From positions 18,384 through 82,383 of the forward strand of contig CBDATJ010000011.1 of NCBI GenBank assembly GCA_965199895.1: a DNA stretch of 64,000 nucleotides, given 5' to 3'. The notes beneath the pieces were generated by a model, which worked only from the letters and a program-made list of their open reading frames with translations, searched no databases and had not been told where the DNA came from. The stretch's first letter is position 1. Each line of letters starts with the position of its first letter. Origin of the DNA: Bin55 sp965199895 (GTDB lineage Bacteria > Pseudomonadota > Gammaproteobacteria > Pseudomonadales > Azotimanducaceae). Below are positions 52,801 to 61,707 of the stretch, in pieces. A program made the translations under genes and the position numbers.

Positions 52801-53436
52801 ATTAGACCACAATTTTCAAAAATTTCCATCTTTCGTAAGCTAACTGAAAAGCCTTGGATTGCGCCTCAAACTGATGTAGTTTCCATCCATACACGTGCGT
52901 TTCGAGCTCATGACCGCAAGGTCGCTCTAATCGTTTTTCTCTGTGTCGTTGGCAGTGTTTTCCTGCTCCTATTCGGAGCCACGCATATGAGAATTGCACT
53001 TGCAACAGACTGGGTTCCTATGCCTGAACCGAGCCTGCTGTGGATCAATAGCATTGTTCTCATAGCAGTGAGTCTCACGCTAGAAATCGCCCGCAGAGCT
53101 ATCAACAATCAAAAAGAGCCACAGTATGCTTTCTTTATGGCTGGTGCTCTCACTGTATTGTTTCTCGTACTCCAGATTATCGTTTGGGGTGAACTGATTG
53201 GTCTAGGTTACCATGCACAGCACAACCCATCCAACGCGTTCTTCTATGTCTTGACTGCATTACATGCGTTGCACTTGGTAGGGGGTTTGGTTGCTTGGAT
53301 GAGAGCTCTGTGGCGAATGCGCTCCAAGACTGCTGAATATGGAGCAGTGCGGTTGAGTGTTGAGTTGTGTGCCATTTACTGGCACTTTCTCCTGTTAGTT
53401 TGGTTCATCGTTCTAGCACTATTTATCACTACATGA
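52801..53436 (+). CDS. Cytochrome oxidase subunit III-like, no normal start codon
   Basis: The first ATG in this frame is at 52987 and would give a 149-residue protein. But the frame is open from 52792, and the extra 5' part encodes plausible family sequence (FRKLTEKPWIAPQTD, then a membrane segment ending LLLFGATHMRIA). The rest has about four more segments with GYHAQHNPSNAFFYVLTALHALHLVGG and IYWHFLLLVWF, typical of heme-copper oxidase subunit III. Only ATT or ATC codons (52801, 52822, 52828) can serve as early starts. No subunit I or II is near. It is joined to copA by one base. Confidence 0.75.
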   Translation: MRPQFSKISIFRKLTEKPWIAPQTDVVSIHTRAFRAHDRKVALIVFLCVVGSVFLLLFGATHMRIALATDWVPMPEPSLLWINSIVLIAVSLTLEIARRAINNQKEPQYAFFMAGALTVLFLVLQIIVWGELIGLGYHAQHNPSNAFFYVLTALHALHLVGGLVAWMRALWRMRSKTAEYGAVRLSVELCAIYWHFLLLVWFIVLALFITT

Positions 53437-53437
53437 A

Positions 53438-55828
53438 GTGAACGCGTCTACTGTAGAGATGCGTACACTTTGCCTTGGTGTCGAGGGGATGACTTGCGGT
53501 GCCTGTGTCTTTAGACTCGAAAGTGCACTGAATAACGCGATGGGGATTAGAAGTGCGACTGTCAATCTAGCTCTTGCTAAAGTAACGTTAGAAGTGGACC
53601 TTACCCGTGTCTCTGTCGAAGACATCACTAATGTAATTCGACGAACCGGCTTCGATGTTCAAACGCAATCTAAAACCTACGATGTCGAAGGGATGACTTG
53701 CGGAGCTTGTGCGGGACGTGTCCACGATGCACTCATGAACGTTCCGGGTGTCCTTTCCACAGATATTCACCTAGCAACCGACCGTGCGATGGTCATCAGT
53801 ATCCAAGGTATTGTCGAAGAGGAAGAACTGGTCGAACGGGTGAAATCGTCGGGCTATGTACTCAAAGCTGAAGTAAAGGACGAGTCCCAATCAGATCAGT
53901 ATCAATCCAGCGTGGTCAAGAATCGACGGCGAGTATTACTAGCATCGATACTGACCCTGCCTCTGGTGCTCCAAATGTTTGCTCAGTTCGTGGGATGGAC
54001 CGAGGTTCATTTGATGCCTGCATTTGAGGTAATTTTGGCTACTCCTGTTCAATTTTGGTTCGGTCGATTCTTCTATATAGGAGCTTACAAAGCTCTCAAG
54101 AGTCGTGGTGCCAACATGGACGTTTTGGTTGTTCTGGGAACGACATCCGCCTATCTCTACAGCTGGTATCTGATGGTTGAATTAGGTGAGTCAGCTGAGG
54201 GATTGCTGTATTTTGAATCGTCTGCAGTGATTATTACCTTGGTGCTCTTGGGCAAATATCTCGAAACCCGAGCGAAACGAAGTACATTTGATTCCATTCG
54301 AGAGTTGTTGGAACTGCGACCACGAGTTGCTCGGAGGCGTAATGCTGATGGTGAATACGATGAGATTCCAACCGAAAAGTTAAGAAGTAGTGATTTTGTA
54401 GCTTGTTTTCCCGGAGAGAGAATTTCTGCAGACGGTGTAGTTGTAGAGGGTAAAGCACATGTCGATGAGGCGTTAATCACAGGTGAAAGTGAGCCTATAG
54501 CAAAGCAGACTGGAGACAACGTGGTTGAAGGTGCTACCAATTTGGACGGACACCTAGTTGTGAGAGTAACACGAGTAGGAGCGGATACTACACTCAATCG
54601 AATTGCATCTTTAGTTGAGCACGCACAAGCAGGCAAGATGAACATACAAAGGCTGGTTGATCAAATCAGCGGAATCTTCGTTCCAGTGATCATTGTTATT
54701 GCGGCATTGACAGCTGGAACTTGGATTTTTGTGGGTTCAGGATGGGAGGCTGCGTTACTAAATTCGGTAGCAGTGCTAGTGATTGCATGTCCGTGTGCAC
54801 TGGGTTTAGCCACTCCAACTGCTGTGATCACAGGAACGGGAGTGGCAGCGAGAGCAGGGATACTGTTCCGAGATGTAGAAGCTCTCGAATATGCCCATCG
54901 AGTCACCGAAGTGGTCTTTGACAAGACGGGCACACTGACTCAAGGCAAACCCACGTTAGTAGGGATGCGGCCTATTGGAGAAGGTGTACAAGAGGAGATA
55001 GTCCAGTATCTGCAAAAAGCAGCTTCGATCCAAGCAAAGAGTGAACATCCCATTGCGCGTGCCTTTCTAGAAAAAGCGAAAGAGCACAACCTAGAGGTTG
55101 TGGATGTAGAAGACTTCCGCATTTCAGTCGGGAAAGGAGTGGAAGGACGAATTGGTGGTGAACTGTGTTTATTAGGCAACCAAAAGCTATTTCAGCGACA
55201 CAGAATTTCAATAGAAGTCGAAAACGATCAAGGATCGTTAGTTTGGTTGGTTGTAGGTGGAACCCCTGTTGCTGAGTTCTCGTTCACGGACACCGTAAGA
55301 GATAGTTCAAAGGAAGCAGTGAAACTTCTCAACCAAGATAGCATCAAATCACACGTATTGTCAGGTGATACTGAAACGACTACTCAAGCATTAGCTGAGA
55401 GCGTGGGAATCGATTCGTACTGGTACGGTCAATCTCCGGATTCAAAGGTACAAAAGATTCAAGAGATTCAGGAGAGTGGCACTGTGGTTGCGATGGTAGG
55501 GGATGGTATCAACGATGCACCTGCACTCGCTCAAGCTCGGTTAGGTATTGCAATGAGTTCAGGGACAGATATTGCGATGGAAGTGGCATCCGTGACCTTG
55601 ATGAGACCTGATCCAAGATTGGTTGCTTCTACTCTATCGGTCAGTAAACGAACCTATAGAAAGGTGCAACAGAACCTGTTTTGGGCGTTCATCTATAACG
55701 TGGTCATGGTTCCGCTTGCTTGTATGGGATACTTAGATCCAACTCTAGCTGGAGCAGCTATGGCGTTTTCGAGTGTGAGTGTAGTAGGGAACTCTCTACT
55801 GTTGCGTAGGTGGAAAGCAAGGCACTAA
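53438..55828 (+). CDS. copA: Copper-transporting P-type ATPase
   Basis: A 796-residue P1B ATPase. Two N-terminal heavy-metal domains carry GMTCGAC (near residues 17 and 86); then eight membrane segments, the phosphatase motif TGES, the CPC metal site (VIACPCALG, near 451), phosphorylation site DKTGT (near 494) and hinge GDGINDAPAL. These fit copper(I) export from the cytoplasm or delivery to oxidases. The start is GTG at 53438. Sharing a transcript with an oxidase subunit favours a role in oxidase copper supply. Confidence 0.93.
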   Translation: MNASTVEMRTLCLGVEGMTCGACVFRLESALNNAMGIRSATVNLALAKVTLEVDLTRVSVEDITNVIRRTGFDVQTQSKTYDVEGMTCGACAGRVHDALMNVPGVLSTDIHLATDRAMVISIQGIVEEEELVERVKSSGYVLKAEVKDESQSDQYQSSVVKNRRRVLLASILTLPLVLQMFAQFVGWTEVHLMPAFEVILATPVQFWFGRFFYIGAYKALKSRGANMDVLVVLGTTSAYLYSWYLMVELGESAEGLLYFESSAVIITLVLLGKYLETRAKRSTFDSIRELLELRPRVARRRNADGEYDEIPTEKLRSSDFVACFPGERISADGVVVEGKAHVDEALITGESEPIAKQTGDNVVEGATNLDGHLVVRVTRVGADTTLNRIASLVEHAQAGKMNIQRLVDQISGIFVPVIIVIAALTAGTWIFVGSGWEAALLNSVAVLVIACPCALGLATPTAVITGTGVAARAGILFRDVEALEYAHRVTEVVFDKTGTLTQGKPTLVGMRPIGEGVQEEIVQYLQKAASIQAKSEHPIARAFLEKAKEHNLEVVDVEDFRISVGKGVEGRIGGELCLLGNQKLFQRHRISIEVENDQGSLVWLVVGGTPVAEFSFTDTVRDSSKEAVKLLNQDSIKSHVLSGDTETTTQALAESVGIDSYWYGQSPDSKVQKIQEIQESGTVVAMVGDGINDAPALAQARLGIAMSSGTDIAMEVASVTLMRPDPRLVASTLSVSKRTYRKVQQNLFWAFIYNVVMVPLACMGYLDPTLAGAAMAFSSVSVVGNSLLLRRWKARH

Positions 55829-55984
55829 GTGGATGGTCTGAGTACAGATTAGTGTTATTACACAACTCAGTCTCCTAAATTGTTGCAGTCACTCAACAGA
55901 AAACTAGTCGGTGTTGGACCTTAATCAATTAGTTGACACTTACTTGTTTGTCAAGAGTTGCGAACACGTAAAGCTAGCTAGTGT

Positions 55985-56488
55985 CTATTCGTTGTCGCCA
56001 GTCTTCGTAACGTTTTCAGGGGTGCCATTGTCTTTAGTTGTCCCAAAAACGCGAGACTTTTCTGAGTGCAGGTGAATCGTAACTCCGGGAGGAATACTGT
56101 ACTCCAACTCAAACTGGCTGATTTTATGTTTGTGAGATGTAACCAGATCATCCAACTTGTACGCTTCACGAATCAGCGAAATGACTGTTTTCTGCATCTT
56201 GGTTAACGTTTGTTCATTTGACAGATCTTGCAATCGAACAAACGCATTATCCTGAGCTTGCTCAATGCTGACTATCAATGCTGGAGGAATCGAGAGCCTG
56301 ATTTGAATGTCGCCAACGATAAAGCCAGCTTGCTCAAGAATAGGTTCAAATTTGGAATGTTCGACCAAGAGTAGCTCAACACCACTGCGTATACCTTTAC
56401 GTGAAACATCGACGATTTCGCTGGTCGCTTCTGCTCCCTTTTGTTGTAAGCTTTCTGCAAATCGTTTTGCTTGTTCTTTGAAATCCAT
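55985..56488 (-). CDS. Hypothetical protein, 167 residues
   Basis: A 167-residue protein with no membrane segment or signal. Helical, charged N-terminus (FKEQAKRFAESLQQKGAEATSEIV), a central hydrophobic region and a beta-rich end (FELEYSIPPGVTIHLHSEK). I do not recognise a family. It follows coaE by 18 bases on the same strand and so probably shares its transcript. Confidence 0.72.
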   Translation of the reverse strand: MDFKEQAKRFAESLQQKGAEATSEIVDVSRKGIRSGVELLLVEHSKFEPILEQAGFIVGDIQIRLSIPPALIVSIEQAQDNAFVRLQDLSNEQTLTKMQKTVISLIREAYKLDDLVTSHKHKISQFELEYSIPPGVTIHLHSEKSRVFGTTKDNGTPENVTKTGDNE

Positions 56489-56506
56489 TGTGCTCTCTCT
56501 GTGTGG

Positions 56507-57113
56507 TTAGGAGTTCCTGTTCTGAATCTTCCGGAATTCTATAGCAACCTGCTCAAGCAAATCTGTTTTAGATCCCTCATTCTCAAAATGGGCATCTGAA
56601 ACAGCAATCCGTTCTTCATTCGATATTTGTGCTCTAAGTCTACACTCGATTTGTTGTCGTGGGAGTCCGTCTCGGATCGACACTCGCTCTATTGCTGTTT
56701 CGGGAGATACCACGACAGACCATACAGTATCAACTAAGTGAGTCCATTTAGCTTCAATTAACACTGCTGCCTCAAAACAGAGGAAGTTCTCTTTTCCATC
56801 ACGACGCAGCGCTTCGATTCTTTCGGTAGCAAGTTCATTGATGATGGGCCAGACGATGTCGGTTAGGTCTATTAGCTTGTCTCGGGTCATGAAAAACAAT
56901 CTGACCCAGAACTTTTCTATCAATTGAACCATCTTGGGCAACGATTTCATGACCGAAGTGATCGACAATTTGAACATAACTCGTAGAACCTTGTTTATAA
57001 GCTTCGTGACCGAGTGTGTCCGCGTTGATGATGTAGAAACCCAATTGAGCCAAGTGCTCAGCTACAGTGGTTTTTCCTGATCCTATTCCTCCAGTGAGGC
57101 CAATTACGTGCAA
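56507..57113 (-). pseudogene. coaE: Dephospho-CoA kinase, split by a one-base frameshift
   Basis: CoaE makes coenzyme A from dephospho-CoA. The first frame (57113 down to about 56886) has P-loop TGGIGSGKTT and DHFGHEIV...VLGQIVFHDP. The second frame, one base on, continues with DKLIDLTDIVWPIINELATERI and AQISNEERIAVSDAHFENEG to a stop at 56507. The join needs one base to be skipped at about 56882-56887 (minus-strand CCCGA). The total fits a normal CoaE of about 201 residues plus one base. It is essential in most bacteria, so a sequencing error or a read-through event is as likely as inactivation. Confidence 0.82.
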
Positions 57114-57984
57114 TACGATACCATGTTTTTTGTGGATGTAGATTAAGTCGAAATAGCACTCGGTCTATCTACTTCCAATAATTGAATGTAACTTTCAAAC
57201 TCCAGTGGTCACCTTAGCGATATTTGATGAGTTGACAAAGATAGATACGCATTGAATGCTAATGGGAAGGACTCGAACAGCAGAGCATCTTGATGTTAGG
57301 GATCAGAATCGAGCTACATAGTTGACACGATTTTCTACTCTTAGGAGCTAACACAGTGTTGGATTTTGATGATTCAGTGTTTCATCAAGCATGTCTATTG
57401 GATATCCATCAGCGGTGTTCGACACTCTACGTCAATTTGTAGAGAAAATGCTATCCAAGAAAGAGTTAATCAACTCCCGACTAACTATAGGTGTTACCAT
57501 GCACCAAAAAGGTGATTCATCAGGCTGGAGACGATATAGTGGAGTTTTTTGTGCATATCTGACCAATTGATACAAGAAGCAAGAAGGGTCCAATAGTGCG
57601 TAGGAATCATTTTAGAATCAAATGGAAACGAAGTTATTTCCAAACTGTTAAAAACCACACGCATGTTTATACCCTGTGTCAAGGATATCTCTTTACCACT
57701 CGAAGCTGCTTAATTCTCAATAGGCCGGCGGTATCGACAGGCTGGAAATGGTGTCTTACTGTGTCATCAACAATCGAACAGCTACACCAATGAGCAAGCG
57801 CGGGATATAGTATTTGAACCAAATGGGAAGGGAAATAGCTTTTGTTCCCAAGCCCATTCGAACCATAGCAAGAAAGTCCGCCAAGTTCCAGGCTCAGCAC
57901 CAATCACGAGAACAAGCTGACTACGCCGAACAAGCAAAGGTTGCGACGAACCGGTCGTAGGTTCCTAAACTCTCAATTTGCTTT
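57114..57984. other. Non-coding spacer, possible small ORF
   Basis: No convincing gene is seen. A 45-residue plus-strand frame (57823-57960) has a basic, Gln/Ala/Arg-rich product but no ribosome-binding site; it is not annotated as a gene. Confidence 0.4.
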
Positions 57985-58059
57985 TTTGATGGACTGACAT
58001 CCTTTTTGGATCAACCTGTTCTTTGATGGACTGACATCCTTTTTGGATCAACCTGTTCT
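57985..58059. repeat. 37-base tandem duplication
   Basis: Two perfect copies of a 37-base unit (57985-58021 and 58022-58058) plus one base, beginning TTTGATGGACTGACATCC. It ends exactly at the stop codon of the small lipoprotein gene on the minus strand. Confidence 0.95.
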
Positions 58060-58231
58060 AGGTGGAGTAGATTTCTTTCAATTCGAAAGAGGATGGTGGA
58101 GTGTTAGTCATTTCCGGAAGTTCGTCTGTGTCGCAATCCCTAGTCTGCAATATCGCACAACCAGACAGCATGAGAGCAGAAACAACGACTAGAACGAACC
58201 GGTGAAGAATGGTGGATGAAAGAACTTTCAA
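58058..58231 (-). CDS. Small lipoprotein, 57 residues
   Basis: A small frame from TTG 58231 to TAG 58058-58060. The product has a basic start, a hydrophobic segment (about 12-22) and a perfect lipobox MLSGC with Cys25, then a short polar tail (AILQTRDCDTDELPEM). A GAGG sits six bases before the TTG, an unusually good ribosome-binding site. The tail is short and has no known domain. It stands alone; the tandem repeat lies directly behind its stop. Confidence 0.62.
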   Translation of the reverse strand: MKVLSSTILHRFVLVVVSALMLSGCAILQTRDCDTDELPEMTNTPPSSFELKEIYST

Positions 58232-58514
58232 ATTTAACCTCGCTTATGTGTAGAGTAAGTAAATTAGAGTAGTGAAGGCATTTCTTCTTCGTCACGGCAC
58301 GGACTAATAAGTGTGCACCTAGAACCTTCGACTCTCAGTGAACATTATCATTACCCTTAGGACTGAAGACCACAAATAACTCTTCGCAAATCTAGCCAGC
58401 CCACTCAAATCTGTTGAGGTTGACACCACTACACCACTATCACATAGCCGAATCTTAGGCTGATATTCATAGGTTTCAGTCCTGGCGAGAAATATTAGCA
58501 ATGGAAGTACTTCA

Positions 58515-60698
58515 TTGAAACACGATGCTATCCCATTCGTACGCGACCTTTTATTGGTCGGTGCTGGTCATGCAAACGTTCACATCCTGAGAGATTTTGG
58601 CATGCGTCCCGAACCAGGTGTACGACTTACGGTGGTTGCTCGTGAATCACATTCTCCTTATTCTGGAATGTTGCCTGGATATCTCTATGGCAAATATTCA
58701 TGGGAAGAAATTCACATTGATGTAGCAAAATTGAGTGCATTTGCGAACGCTCGTTTCATCAAAGATGAAGTGGTTGCACTAGATCCGGAAAAACAATTAG
58801 TCAGTTTTCAAGATCGTCCAGATCTGCGTTACGATTGCTTAGCGTGCAATACAGGTGGTGAACCTGGAATCCAGTTCCGCGCTCAAGACAATGTGACCCC
58901 AGTGAAACCCATTGGCAATTTCACGACAACTTGGGATCACTTTATCGATTCAAAAACCAAGGGTGTGGTCAAAAAATTAGCCGTTGTCGGCGGTGGTCCG
59001 GGGAGTGTGGAGGTTGCGTTGGCGATTAGAGAACGATACGGTTCATCTTTTAATGTCACCTTGATCACCGCGGATCCAGAGATTTTGGTTCAACACAACA
59101 AGAGTGTTCGTAGACATGCCACAACCGCACTCAGAAAATTCAATGTTTCCATTGTTGTCAACTATCGAGTGAGTGATATCACCGAAGATTATGTCATCTC
59201 AAGTGAGGGTAAGCACGTGCAAACGGATCACGTACTATGGGTTGCTAATGTTGAAGCACCATCCTGGATTCAGCAATCAGGCTTCGATGTGGATAAAAGT
59301 GGATTCATGAAAGTGAATCAGCATCTGCGAAGTCTATCTCACTCGAACGTGTTTGCAGGTGGTGATATGGTCTGCCTGGTAGGACAGGAGAGGCCTAAAT
59401 CTGGTGTGTATGCAGTTCGTGCGGGACCGATCCTTTCTCACAACGTTCGTTCGTTTTTGACCAATAGATCCCTTAAACCCTATCGAGCGCAACGGAAAGC
59501 ACTAGCCATTCTTCAACTCCCCAACAATGAAGCACTAGCTTCGAAAGGAGGGTTTTGTCTTAAAGCGAAAACCATTGGTCGTTGGAAGCATCGCATCGAT
59601 TTGAAATTTATGACTTTATTTGGTGATTTACCACAAATGAAGAACACTACCACTCAGTTGGATCACTTTGATGATGTCGAGACACTCACGGTCATGCGTT
59701 GCGGTGGCTGTGGTGCGAAGTTAGGTGCAGATATTCTGACTAAAGTGCTCCGAAGACTGTCACATGAGTCGAGTGGCAATAGCATCGACATCAATCACGA
59801 TGATGCCAGCATCTTAGAGATGGGTTCTAACCGATTAGCTACAAGCTGCGATCAGTTTCGAGCAATGATTAGTGATCCCTATCGGTTTGGGAAAATCTCG
59901 GCTAATCACGCACTGAATGATCTTTACGCGATGGGTTCAAAACCAAAGTACGCATTAGCCCTTATCACACTTCCATTGATGTCACAGCCACTGATGGAAG
60001 ACGAACTGTATCAAACTATGTCGGGCGCACTCAGTGTTTTTCGAGAAGCTGGGGTCACTCTGGTTGGTGGACACTCTGCAGAGGGGAGGGAACTTTCGGT
60101 CGGATTTACAGTGATGGGTGATGTCGACAACCAACCCTTGATGAAGTCAGCATTGGAACTCAACCAGGAATTGATTCTCACTAAGCCTATCGGCACTGGT
60201 TTGTTGTTAGCTGGAGCGATGCAGATGGCTACGCCCGCTATGCACTTGATTCAGTGTATTGAAATCATGGAGCAGTCGAACATGCAAGCAGCTGCAATTC
60301 TTCGTGCAAACGGAGCAACTGCGATGACAGATGTGACCGGGTTCGGACTTGTAGGACATCTAGCAGAAATGATTCGACAATCCAGTGTTCAAGTGCGGTT
60401 GAGTCATAGAGCAGTACCTCAGATTGCTGGAGTAGCGGATGTCACCCGTCAAGGTATCAAAAGTTCGCTACATCCAAATAACGCGCAAACGTTGGCGGAT
60501 TTTGAAATCGGAGAGGGATTGAACGAGGAAGACTTGGTAGCTCTAGTAGATCCACAAACCAGTGGTGGACTGCTAGCATCCGTTCCAGTAGATCAAGTGA
60601 GTGCGAGCCTGGAAGCAATCAAGCAGGCTGGTTATCATCAAGCGAGTAGTATCGGACAGACCATTGAAGGTCAGCAGTCCCAGATTGTGCTGGACTAG
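58515..60698 (+). CDS. selD: FAD/NAD(P) dehydrogenase fused to selenide, water dikinase
   Basis: A 727-residue fusion. Residues about 1-370 are a pyridine-nucleotide-disulfide oxidoreductase (LLLVGAGHANVHIL; AVVGGGPGSVEVALAI; FAGGDM). Residues about 390-727 are SelD, with the glycine-rich CGGCGAKLG (Cys in place of Sec), DDASIL and GGHSAEGRELSVG. SelD makes selenophosphate. The start is TTG at 58515 with GGAAG seven bases upstream. No selA, selB, selU or tRNA-Sec is in the window. Confidence 0.93.
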   Translation: MKHDAIPFVRDLLLVGAGHANVHILRDFGMRPEPGVRLTVVARESHSPYSGMLPGYLYGKYSWEEIHIDVAKLSAFANARFIKDEVVALDPEKQLVSFQDRPDLRYDCLACNTGGEPGIQFRAQDNVTPVKPIGNFTTTWDHFIDSKTKGVVKKLAVVGGGPGSVEVALAIRERYGSSFNVTLITADPEILVQHNKSVRRHATTALRKFNVSIVVNYRVSDITEDYVISSEGKHVQTDHVLWVANVEAPSWIQQSGFDVDKSGFMKVNQHLRSLSHSNVFAGGDMVCLVGQERPKSGVYAVRAGPILSHNVRSFLTNRSLKPYRAQRKALAILQLPNNEALASKGGFCLKAKTIGRWKHRIDLKFMTLFGDLPQMKNTTTQLDHFDDVETLTVMRCGGCGAKLGADILTKVLRRLSHESSGNSIDINHDDASILEMGSNRLATSCDQFRAMISDPYRFGKISANHALNDLYAMGSKPKYALALITLPLMSQPLMEDELYQTMSGALSVFREAGVTLVGGHSAEGRELSVGFTVMGDVDNQPLMKSALELNQELILTKPIGTGLLLAGAMQMATPAMHLIQCIEIMEQSNMQAAAILRANGATAMTDVTGFGLVGHLAEMIRQSSVQVRLSHRAVPQIAGVADVTRQGIKSSLHPNNAQTLADFEIGEGLNEEDLVALVDPQTSGGLLASVPVDQVSASLEAIKQAGYHQASSIGQTIEGQQSQIVLD

Positions 60699-60723
60699 TT
60701 TGACTTAACTCAGATCTGCGTCT

Positions 60724-61707
60724 TTAGAGGTTTAATGGTTCCAAGAAATAACAAACACAGTCTTGTCGAGCGATCAACGGGTCATCAGTGTACATCGACA
60801 TGATAGTGTCTCGACACACCTGAATTTGCTCGCCGGTGTATGCCAAATAACCGTCGGTTTGATCTTTCAAGTCTTCATCTATGGCTAGTAATCGTGCCTT
60901 GTCAGAGACTAGACGAGCAAGTTCAGTGCCTGCGGGGATGGTTTTGAAGTTGAATCGGTGCAGTTTAGGAGCAAAGATCGGGACTTCTTCATTTGAAATG
61001 CTTGCAGCGTTTTCAACGATGACCCTGACGTTATTCTGATAGAGATCTAGATCACAGCAGTCGACATCGGGAACATCTTGTCTTTGCCATAACAAGTCGA
61101 CATAAGCTCTAGCTCTCTCGGTACTATTCGGATCATCGGGTAATCCAGCTTCTAAAGTCAGAGAGGTACAAAACGTAGCGGTTCTACGTGTGAACACTCC
61201 ATGAGGTTGTGTTGCAAACATCGCTTTGTTGCTGAATAACCTCGCAGCAGCAAGTGTGACTTTGTCGATACTGGCTAAAACTGCGTGGTGTGGGTTGGGT
61301 CCTGTGTTGTTGTGGATGTCCAATGCAAACCACGGGTTTCGTTTCAACGCATAGTCAATGACTTGATCCGCCCATTGGTTGTACTCAGATGCTCCACCCT
61401 CCCATATGCGATTGAAATCGGGTTGTTCGTCTAATAATCGTCGTCGCTTTTTGGCAGCTTGAATATTCCCCAGCAAAATAATGCAAGAGGGTAGAGTATT
61501 TTCACTATTGAGGTGATCCTTTACTAGTGATCTGAAACCCTCCCACCCAGAAGTTTCGTTACCGTGCAAGAGTGTGCTGAGGAAGAACGGTCTTTTACCT
61601 TCAACAGTGAAATCAAACAGAATAGGTCCAGAGAGTACATCCCCCAAACGGTGACAAGGTAGGTCCAGAAGCTGGGTGAGTTTACCAAGGTCAGAGGTTG
61701 TCTTCAC
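60724..61707 (-). CDS. M14-family (AstE/AspA-like) zinc peptidase
   Basis: A 327-residue zinc hydrolase with the ligand motif LHGNETSGWEG (His and Glu) and a later His in LDIHNNTGPN, then a catalytic Glu candidate in LTLEAGLPDD. This fits succinylglutamate desuccinylase/aspartoacylase-like M14 enzymes. It overlaps the GCS2-type gene upstream by four bases, so the two probably act in one pathway that makes and cuts a gamma-glutamyl-type or amide bond. The substrate is unknown. Confidence 0.85.
   Translation of the reverse strand: MKTTSDLGKLTQLLDLPCHRLGDVLSGPILFDFTVEGKRPFFLSTLLHGNETSGWEGFRSLVKDHLNSENTLPSCIILLGNIQAAKKRRRLLDEQPDFNRIWEGGASEYNQWADQVIDYALKRNPWFALDIHNNTGPNPHHAVLASIDKVTLAAARLFSNKAMFATQPHGVFTRRTATFCTSLTLEAGLPDDPNSTERARAYVDLLWQRQDVPDVDCCDLDLYQNNVRVIVENAASISNEEVPIFAPKLHRFNFKTIPAGTELARLVSDKARLLAIDEDLKDQTDGYLAYTGEQIQVCRDTIMSMYTDDPLIARQDCVCYFLEPLNL

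Noticed and set aside
57823..57960. 45-residue basic frame in the coaE-lipoprotein spacer
   Set aside because: Codon pattern is plausible but there is no ribosome-binding site or known relative.
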